10,386 bases of DNA from an uncultured Roseburia sp. GTDB lineage: Bacteria; Bacillota_A; Clostridia; Lachnospirales; Lachnospiraceae. Both the position numbers and the translations under genes were made by a program. How positions within the stretch are numbered: the stretch's first letter is position 1; each line of letters opens with the position of its first letter. The stretch covers positions 1-10,386 of the forward strand of contig CAAEAE010000032.1 of assembly GCA_900753715.1 (NCBI GenBank), read 5' to 3'. This document shows positions 4,509 through 10,386 of the stretch, one piece after another. The notes under the pieces are model-generated. The model was not told where the DNA came from and did no database searches. It saw only the letters and a program-made list of their open reading frames with translations.

Positions 4509-6032
4509 ATGGAGAAGAACAGGTCAGAAAATATCATTGAGCTTAAGGGAATACGCAAGTGTTTTGAAGATAATTTTGAAGCGGTAAAGGATTTTAATCT
4601 CCAGGTGAAAAAGGGAGAATTTGTGACGTTTTTGGGACCTTCCGGCTGTGGAAAGACGACAACGCTGCGCATGATTGCAGGGTTTGATATTCCGACAGAG
4701 GGGCAGATTCTGTTAAATGGAGAGGATATCAGCAAGCTGCCGCCGAACAAGCGCCCAATCAACACGGTGTTTCAGCGGTACGCACTGTTTCCGCATCTAA
4801 ATATTTTTGAGAATATCGCATTTGGTCTGAAATTAAAGACGAGAGAAGTGACCTGCCGCAACAAGGCGGGGGAACTTGTGACAAAACAGGAAAAACTTTC
4901 CGCCAAGGAAATCCGGGAAAAAGTAAAGCATGCACTTGAAATCGTAGATTTGGAGGGCTTTGAAAAGCGAAGTATCTCTACGTTGTCCGGCGGACAGCAG
5001 CAGCGAATCGCAATTGCAAGAGCAATTGTCAATGAGCCGGAAATTCTGCTTCTCGATGAACCTCTCGGTGCGCTGGATTTAAAGATGCGAAAAGAGATGC
5101 AGTTAGAGCTGATGGCGATGCACAAGGAACTCGGCATCACGTTTATCTATGTAACGCATGACCAGGAGGAAGCGCTGACAATGTCGGACAAGGTCGTGGT
5201 CATGTCGGATGGAATGATTCAGCAGATTGGAACGCCGGAAGAAATCTATAACGAGCCAGAAAATGTATTTGTGGCAGATTTTATCGGCGAGAGTAATATT
5301 TTTAACGGAAAAATGACAGCGAAAAAAGTCGTCCATTTCTGTGGTGGAGATTTTGTGTGTCTCGATGATATGCCGGTCGGCGCGAAGGTGGATGTCGTCG
5401 TAAGACCGGAGGATGTCATCATGACGGCACCGGAAAACGGAACAATTACAGGAGTGGTAAAATCTGTGATTTTTAAAGGAATGCACTATGAGATTATTGT
5501 GGAATCCGGGGACAATGAGATTGTCATCCAGAGCACAAAGAGTGCCAGAGAGGGCGATACTATCGGAATGTGCTTAGAGCCGGACGGTATCCATGTCATC
5601 ATGTCCGAGATGAACCACAATATTTTCGAGGGAGAGCTGACGAAAAATTACACCGTATTATTTGCAGACGGCGAATATGCGTGTGATGTGACCAGACTGT
5701 ATCCGGATTCTGTTTTTAACGAGGAAGGAACGCTTGTGGATGCACAGGGAAGTGAAATCCATACGGCGGGAGTCCGCGTTTCGGTAAAAGTTCCGGTGGA
5801 AGCAGTTTCCATGAGCGACGACACAGAGGCAGGCGGAACCTGCGGACACATTGTTTCCTTAATTTATAAAGGTGACCATTATCATTATATTGTCCGTACA
5901 AAGAGCGAGGAGGATATTCATCTTCACGATGAATATTTGTGGAATGAAAATGATTATGTCAGCCTGATTATTCCAAAGGATTCCATCGAACTTTCATTTG
6001 CTGACGAGGGCGGAAAGGAGTCCATGCGATGA
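4509..6032 (+). CDS. potA: Spermidine/putrescine ABC transporter ATP-binding protein, with extra TOBE module
   Basis: This is the ATPase that powers polyamine import through PotB/PotC. The ATG at 4509 is preferred over 4476 because an AG-rich SD (GAGGAAGAGG) precedes it and the protein then begins next to the normal IIELKGIRKCF strand. It has 507 residues against about 350 to 380 for usual PotA. Walker A is GPSGCGKT (43 to 50), the Q-loop Gln89, the signature LSGGQQQ (159 to 165), Walker B ILLLDEP (179 to 185), D-loop GALD (187 to 190) and the switch His217. An extra stretch at about 111 to 131, rich in Lys and Glu, lies between the Q-loop helix and the signature. A TOBE domain spans about 292 to 365 (VVVRPEDV...FKGMHYEIIV). 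A second, similar module follows at about 422 to 495 (VSVKVPVEAV...YKGDHYHYIV). It overlaps potB by 4 nt. Confidence 0.93.
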   Translation: MEKNRSENIIELKGIRKCFEDNFEAVKDFNLQVKKGEFVTFLGPSGCGKTTTLRMIAGFDIPTEGQILLNGEDISKLPPNKRPINTVFQRYALFPHLNIFENIAFGLKLKTREVTCRNKAGELVTKQEKLSAKEIREKVKHALEIVDLEGFEKRSISTLSGGQQQRIAIARAIVNEPEILLLDEPLGALDLKMRKEMQLELMAMHKELGITFIYVTHDQEEALTMSDKVVVMSDGMIQQIGTPEEIYNEPENVFVADFIGESNIFNGKMTAKKVVHFCGGDFVCLDDMPVGAKVDVVVRPEDVIMTAPENGTITGVVKSVIFKGMHYEIIVESGDNEIVIQSTKSAREGDTIGMCLEPDGIHVIMSEMNHNIFEGELTKNYTVLFADGEYACDVTRLYPDSVFNEEGTLVDAQGSEIHTAGVRVSVKVPVEAVSMSDDTEAGGTCGHIVSLIYKGDHYHYIVRTKSEEDIHLHDEYLWNENDYVSLIIPKDSIELSFADEGGKESMR

Positions 6033-6820
6033 ACTTTCGGTTTTCAAGAAAACACTTAAGCATTCCATATGCGGTGTTTTTATTCTGCTTTGTGGTTGCG
6101 CCGCTTATCGTGGTGGTCTACTACGCATTTACCAACGGGCAGGGAAGATTCACGATGCAAAACTTCGTGAACTTTTTCACAAGCCCGAACACTATCGGAA
6201 CGCTCTGCTACAGCCTTGCTGTGGCGGTGGCAGTGACTGTCTGCTGTACGTTGATTGCGTATCCGACGGCATATATTCTCGCAAAAAGCCACCTGAAAAG
6301 AAGAGGTGTGCTGTTAGTGTTGTTTATCGCGCCGATGTGGATTAACTTCACGCTGCGTGTCGTGGCATTAAAGGAAGTGCTTACGGTCATCGAGGGAAAT
6401 CTTGCGTACCATCCGTTTTTAAATACGGTCATCGGAATGACGTATGATTTCCTTCCGTTTATGATTCTGCCGTTGTATACGACGCTTAGCAAGCTGGATA
6501 ACTCCTATCTGGAGGCGGCGGCAGATTTGGGCGCGAACCCTGCGACCACGTTTCTTAAGGTGACACTGCCGCTTAGTCTGCCGGGATTTGTCAGCGGCGT
6601 CACGATGGTGTTTCTGCCGTCCATGACAAACTATGTCATCCTTGATATGCTCTACAACAGCACGTACATCATGGGAAATCTGATTGGAAGCTACTTTAAC
6701 GCCTATGACTGGCATAACGGCTCCATGATTTCTCTGGTGCTGCTTTTGATTATTTTTATCCTCACCTGGGCAACGAATGGATTTGGCGAGGAAGAGACAA
6801 GCAGGGGGGCAATCCTATGA
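6029..6820 (+). CDS. potB: Spermidine/putrescine ABC transporter permease PotB
   Basis: This is an inner permease of the polyamine importer, 263 residues. Its ATG overlaps the potA stop as ATGA, with GGAAAGGAG (6012 to 6020) as SD inside potA, which indicates translational coupling. Hydrophobic segments lie at about residues 12 to 32, 60 to 84, 93 to 113, 130 to 152, 186 to 206 and 233 to 250, the six helices usual for the family. The EAA loop that docks onto PotA reads EAAADLGANPATTF and ends in LPLSLPG (about 162 to 186). The family is BPD_transp_1. Being placed directly after potA and before the second permease separates PotB from PotC. Confidence 0.92.
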   Translation: MNFRFSRKHLSIPYAVFLFCFVVAPLIVVVYYAFTNGQGRFTMQNFVNFFTSPNTIGTLCYSLAVAVAVTVCCTLIAYPTAYILAKSHLKRRGVLLVLFIAPMWINFTLRVVALKEVLTVIEGNLAYHPFLNTVIGMTYDFLPFMILPLYTTLSKLDNSYLEAAADLGANPATTFLKVTLPLSLPGFVSGVTMVFLPSMTNYVILDMLYNSTYIMGNLIGSYFNAYDWHNGSMISLVLLLIIFILTWATNGFGEEETSRGAIL

Positions 6821-7620
6821 AAAAAAATGTATTTCGCTATGCGTGGCTGTTTTTAGTGCTCCTGTTCATGTATCTGCCGGTATTGCTGCTGATGGGCTAC
6901 AGCTTTACAGATACGGCGGTGATTGGAACAAGCGGTAATTTTTCTCTGAAAAATTATGTGACGTTATTTACGACAGAAGAACTTCTTAAAATGATTGGCG
7001 GAACATTTGCGCTTGCATTTGGCTCTGCATTTTTGGCTACGATACTCGGAACTATCGGAGCAATCGGAGCATTTTATTGTAAAAAAGGTCCAAAGCACAC
7101 GATTAACATGTTAAATCAGATTCCGGTTGTCAATGCGGAAGTGGTAACCGGTTTTTCACTGTGTGTTCTTTTGATTGTCGTATGCGGTGTCAACAAAGAA
7201 TCATTTGTACCGCTTGTGATTGGACATATTGTGCTGGAGGCGCCGTTTGTCTATCTTTCGGTACTGCCAAAGCTAAAGCAGATGGACAACAGCATTTATG
7301 AGGCAGCACTGGATTTGGGTGCAAATGCCAGGACTGCGCTGACAAAAGTAGTGATTCCGCAGCTGATTCCGGGAATTGTCTCCGGCTTTATGCTGTCGGT
7401 AACACTGTCGCTGGATGATTATTTTATTACCACTTACACGAAGCCGGCAACGTTTGACACCATCAGTACCTACGTGGTCAATGCGACAAAAGGTTCCCAC
7501 ACGGAGATAAAAACGGCACTCTGGGCGCTTTCGACTGTGATTTTTGTTGTGATTTTAACAGTGGTTCTGGTAGGAAATGCGGTTTCTGCAAGAAAGGCAG
7601 GTGCGGCAAATGAAAAGTAA
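6817..7620 (+). CDS. potC: Spermidine/putrescine ABC transporter permease PotC
   Basis: This is the second permease of the importer, 267 residues, and pairs with PotB to form the membrane channel. The ATG overlaps the potB stop (ATGA); the purine- and G-rich AGCAGGGGGG just upstream serves as SD. Hydrophobic segments lie at about 8 to 30, 62 to 88, 104 to 124, 130 to 150, 184 to 204 and 233 to 254. The EAA loop is EAALDLGANARTALTKVVIP (162 to 181), followed by QLIPG. The LSLDDYFITTY stretch after the fifth helix is typical of PotC/PotI. The end overlaps the potD start by 11 nt. Confidence 0.92.
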   Translation: MKKNVFRYAWLFLVLLFMYLPVLLLMGYSFTDTAVIGTSGNFSLKNYVTLFTTEELLKMIGGTFALAFGSAFLATILGTIGAIGAFYCKKGPKHTINMLNQIPVVNAEVVTGFSLCVLLIVVCGVNKESFVPLVIGHIVLEAPFVYLSVLPKLKQMDNSIYEAALDLGANARTALTKVVIPQLIPGIVSGFMLSVTLSLDDYFITTYTKPATFDTISTYVVNATKGSHTEIKTALWALSTVIFVVILTVVLVGNAVSARKAGAANEK

Positions 7621-9112
7621 GAGATATGCGGCGGCTTTTCTTGGGACACTGCTTGCATTGGGCAGTTTTTCGGAGGTTCCGGTTTTTGCCGCTGATGAGA
7701 AAGATACGATAACGCTTCGTGTCTGCAACTGGGAAGAGTATATCGACGAGGGTGGCTGGGACGAAGACGAGGTCATTGACCTTGACAGCCAGAATATTTT
7801 CGGAGAAAATTCCCTGGTGAGTGAATTTGAAACCTGGTATTATGAGACCTACGGCGTGCGGGTGAAAGTGGAGTATTCTAACTTTGGAACAAATGAGGAG
7901 CTTTACAGCCAGTTAAATCTCGGAAATGTCTACGATTTGGTCTGCCCGTCCGACTACATGATTATGAAGCTGTTAAAGGAAGACCGTCTTGAGCCGCTGT
8001 CCGAGAATTTCTTTGATGCGGCAGTGGAGACGAACTATTATGTGAACGGTGTTTCTCCTTATATAAAGGGCGTTTTTGAGGAAAATGAGATTGACGGAAA
8101 GTCCTGGGCAGATTATGCAGCCGCTTATATGTGGGGCGTGACAGGAATTGTATACAATCCAAATGAGGTGACCGAGGAAGAGGCATCGACCTGGTCGATT
8201 CTCGAAAATAACAAGTTTTACCGTCAGGTGACCATCAAAGATAATGTGCGTGATGCCTATTTCCCGACGATTGCGATTCTAAATGAAGACCTTTTGACAA
8301 GCAGTGATTTTAGAAACAGCGCAGATTATACGGAGCGGCTTTCTGACGTTATGAATGATACGGATAAAGAGACGATTGACCGTGCTGAGCAGAAGTTAAA
8401 GGAAATCCGTGGAAATGTTTACTCTTTTGAGACAGACAGTGGAAAAGCGGACATGATTAGCGGAAAAGTGTTGGCAAATGTCCAGTGGTCCGGGGATGCA
8501 GTCTATGCGATGGACCAGGCAGAAGAGGATGACTTTTATCTGAACTGGGCAGTGCCCAAGGAGTGCACTAACCTCTGGTTTGACGGCTGGGTGATGTTAA
8601 AGAGCGGTGTGGAAGGAGACTCTGCGAAAAAGCAGGCTGCGGAAGCATTTATCAACTTCCTCTCAAGACCGGATAATGCGGTTCGAAATATGTACTATAT
8701 CGGCTATACCTCTGCAATTGCGGGAGGTGACAGCAGCCTCATTTATGAGTATCTCGACTGGAATTACGGGGCAGATGAGGATGAGACAGATGTAATTGAG
8801 TACCCGGTCGGCTATTTTTTTGCCGGGGATAACAGCGACGAAAATTATGTGATTACAGCGCCCACAGAACAGGCAAAAAGACAGTTGTCAGCGCAGTATC
8901 CGTCAGAGGAAGAGATTGCGCGCAGCGCGGTTATGAAATATTTTGACGAAGAGGGAAATGCCAATATCAATCAGATGTGGATTAATGTCCGCTGTTTTAA
9001 CTTAAGCATGTTATCTGCGGGACAGTGGGTTGCAATCGGCATTGGAATCGTGCTTGTGGCAGCAGCCTTACTTTTCGCATTCCGGGATAAGATTTTTCAT
9101 TCCGCCGGATAA
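7610..9112 (+). CDS. potD: Polyamine-binding protein PotD with C-terminal membrane anchor
   Basis: This is the extracellular substrate-binding protein of the importer. The ATG at 7610 is preferred to 7577 because it directly precedes a clean signal peptide (MKSKRYAAAF..., cleavage likely after VFA at residue 27) and has AGGT 7 nt upstream. It has 500 residues against about 350 for E. coli PotD. Polyamine-site residues align with known PotD positions: Trp41 and Tyr44 (NWEEYI), Tyr116 (PSDYM), the DNVRD stretch at 211 to 215, Trp293 (QWSGDA), Trp323 and Asp325 (LWFDGW), and Tyr366 (IGYTSA). The signal peptide lacks a lipobox cysteine. Instead a hydrophobic segment at about 473 to 491 followed by RDK near the end suggests a C-terminal anchor with the C-terminus in the cytoplasm. 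An acidic insert lies at about 46 to 78. Spermidine versus putrescine preference cannot be told. Confidence 0.9.
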   Translation: MKSKRYAAAFLGTLLALGSFSEVPVFAADEKDTITLRVCNWEEYIDEGGWDEDEVIDLDSQNIFGENSLVSEFETWYYETYGVRVKVEYSNFGTNEELYSQLNLGNVYDLVCPSDYMIMKLLKEDRLEPLSENFFDAAVETNYYVNGVSPYIKGVFEENEIDGKSWADYAAAYMWGVTGIVYNPNEVTEEEASTWSILENNKFYRQVTIKDNVRDAYFPTIAILNEDLLTSSDFRNSADYTERLSDVMNDTDKETIDRAEQKLKEIRGNVYSFETDSGKADMISGKVLANVQWSGDAVYAMDQAEEDDFYLNWAVPKECTNLWFDGWVMLKSGVEGDSAKKQAAEAFINFLSRPDNAVRNMYYIGYTSAIAGGDSSLIYEYLDWNYGADEDETDVIEYPVGYFFAGDNSDENYVITAPTEQAKRQLSAQYPSEEEIARSAVMKYFDEEGNANINQMWINVRCFNLSMLSAGQWVAIGIGIVLVAAALLFAFRDKIFHSAG

Positions 9113-9173
9113 AAAACAGTGATTTTTACAGAAAAAGCCTTCCGGGGCGATTCATAAGAAGGGAGAGAGAACG

Positions 9174-10337
9174 ATGCCGGAGAAGAAGACGGACAATGGA
9201 TGTCAGTACGCAAAAAAATGCGGTGGCTGTGATTATCAGGGGATGCCTTATGAGAAGCAGTTAAAGGAGAAACAGCGCTATGTGGAAAAAAATATAGCGC
9301 AGTTTTGCAAGGTGCGCCCGATTGTCGGCATGGAAGATCCATATCATTACCGCAACAAGGTGCATGCTGTATTTGATATTGCAAAGGGTGGAAAGATTAT
9401 TTCCGGTGTTTATAAGGCAGGGACACATGATGTGGTCAATATCGACAGCTGCCAGATTGAGGACGGTCTTTCGGATGCGATTATCCGCGACATCCGTGGG
9501 CTTTTGCGCTCCTTCCGGATTAAAACCTACGACGAGGATACCGGTTACGGCTTATTGCGCCATGTGCTTGTGCGTCGCGGATTTGAGAGTCGTGAGGTGA
9601 TGGTTGTCCTGGTGCTCGGCTCGCCGATTCTTCCGTCGAAGAATAATTTCGTAAAGGCGTTAAGGCTCCTTCATCCAGAAATAACCACAATTGTAATCAA
9701 TGTAAATGATAAGAAAACCAGCATGGTTTTAGGGGAAAAGGAAACCACGATTTACGGAAAGGGCTACATCGAAGATACGCTCTGCGGCTGCACATTCCGC
9801 ATTTCACCCAAATCCTTTTACCAGGTAAATCCGGTACAGACCGAGGTGCTTTACAATAAGGCAATCGAGTATGCAAAGCTGACCGGAAAGGAGCGCGTTG
9901 TGGACGCTTACTGCGGCATCGGTACCATCGGTTTAATCGCATCTTCAAAGGCAAAAGAGGTCATCAGCGTCGAGTTAAACCGGGATGCGGTGCGTGATGC
10001 CATTACCAATGCCAAACGCAACAGCATTAAAAACGTGTGCTTTTTCAACGCGGATGCCGGTGAGTTTATGGTCGGGATGGCAGAGGACGGCGCGGACGTC
10101 GACGTTGTCTTTATGGACCCGCCGCGCGCCGGAAGCGATGAGGCATTTCTTTCCTCCGTTGTAAAGCTTTCCCCGAAGCGCGTCGTCTACGTCTCCTGCA
10201 ATCCGGAAACGCTCGCAAGGGATTTGAAGTACCTGACAAAGCACGGCTATGAGGCAAAAGAGTGCACACCGGTGGATATGTTCCCGTTTACGAAGCACGT
10301 TGAGTGCGTGGTTGCACTACATCGGGTCGATATGTAA
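9174..10337 (+). CDS. rlmD: 23S rRNA (uracil-C5)-methyltransferase, RlmD/RumA family, without TRAM domain
   Basis: This is an S-adenosylmethionine-dependent enzyme that methylates C5 of a uridine in rRNA (U1939 for E. coli RlmD) or tRNA (the TrmA branch). It has 387 residues. Fe-S cluster cysteines are Cys10, Cys16, Cys19 and Cys93, a spacing close to E. coli RlmD, which favours the RumA branch over TrmA. The SAM motif is VVDAYCGIGTIGL (242 to 254). FMDPPRAG (313 to 320) is the catalytic-loop motif, and the nucleophile is Cys342 in YVSCNPETLARD. Glu378 in KHVECV is the expected general base. The usual N-terminal TRAM RNA-binding domain is missing, and the ATG directly follows AAGAAGGGAG, so the short start appears real. 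It begins 61 bp after potD with no clear terminator between, so read-through is possible. Which uridine is modified is not certain. Confidence 0.86.
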   Translation: MPEKKTDNGCQYAKKCGGCDYQGMPYEKQLKEKQRYVEKNIAQFCKVRPIVGMEDPYHYRNKVHAVFDIAKGGKIISGVYKAGTHDVVNIDSCQIEDGLSDAIIRDIRGLLRSFRIKTYDEDTGYGLLRHVLVRRGFESREVMVVLVLGSPILPSKNNFVKALRLLHPEITTIVINVNDKKTSMVLGEKETTIYGKGYIEDTLCGCTFRISPKSFYQVNPVQTEVLYNKAIEYAKLTGKERVVDAYCGIGTIGLIASSKAKEVISVELNRDAVRDAITNAKRNSIKNVCFFNADAGEFMVGMAEDGADVDVVFMDPPRAGSDEAFLSSVVKLSPKRVVYVSCNPETLARDLKYLTKHGYEAKECTPVDMFPFTKHVECVVALHRVDM

Positions 10338-10386
10338 GAATCCTTGATTTGCGCGAAGGCAACGAGGAGAGTTCCGAAGAAATAAC

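Noticed and set aside
5998..6345. 115-codon + strand ORF over the potA/potB junction
   Set aside because: It is an out-of-frame shadow of potB, which has strong family motifs and a translationally coupled start.
7577..7609. Upstream ATG as the start of potD
   Set aside because: It would overlap potC by 44 nt and put 11 charged residues (MRFLQERQVRQ) before the signal peptide. The ATG at 7610 gives a normal secretion signal.
9113..9173. Terminator between potD and rlmD
   Set aside because: GCC...GGC pairing near 9138 to 9149 is short and not followed by a T run, so no terminator was called.
10338..10386. Start of another gene after rlmD
   Set aside because: These 49 bases contain no ATG with an SD and no recognisable peptide.

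Overview
The window looks like chromosomal DNA from a Clostridia-class Firmicute, most likely a Lachnospiraceae-type gut anaerobe. This is inferred from strong AGGAGG-like ribosome binding sites, AT-rich intergenic DNA, the polyamine-importer gene order and the style of the proteins. No 16S or other diagnostic marker is present, so the assignment is tentative. All supported genes read on the + strand.

Left part (1 to about 2990) is a low-GC accessory region with much gene debris. It opens with the 3' end of a probable Fic-type protein carrying a C-terminal winged helix. Next come four ACTAAC motifs spaced exactly 11 bp apart, an intrinsic terminator, and a good extended -10 promoter. That promoter now drives only a PPC/DUF296 gene wrecked by an internal deletion. 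Three intact genes follow: a 54-residue membrane protein, a small P-loop kinase-like protein (FlaR/adenylate-kinase-like) and a short carbon-nitrogen hydrolase with a full E-K-C triad. After them lies a decayed stretch containing a chemoreceptor signalling-domain fragment and a GAAA-capped hairpin.

Middle (2929 to 4462): a strong promoter and SD precede an AAA_14/DUF4143 ATPase with a PD-(D/E)XK-like C-terminus. The intergenic region after it holds a nested terminator and a long T7...A7 inverted repeat. A possible TTGACA promoter lies upstream of the terminator, so the terminator could lie in the leader of the next operon.

Right part (4509 to 10337) is higher in GC and looks like core genome. 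It holds potA-potB-potC-potD, a complete spermidine/putrescine ABC importer whose genes overlap by 4, 4 and 11 nt, which implies translational coupling. Two members are unusual. PotA has a second TOBE-like C-terminal module and an extra segment in the ATPase domain. PotD has no lipobox cysteine and ends in a transmembrane segment, so it is probably anchored by its C-terminus. The window closes with an RlmD/RumA-family rRNA uracil-C5 methyltransferase that lacks an N-terminal TRAM domain but keeps the four Fe-S cysteines.

I see no CRISPR array, tRNA, rRNA, intact insertion sequence or phage gene. The most notable items are the altered PotA and PotD, the 11-bp-phased ACTAAC repeats, the possible attenuator before potA, and the gene-decay zone.
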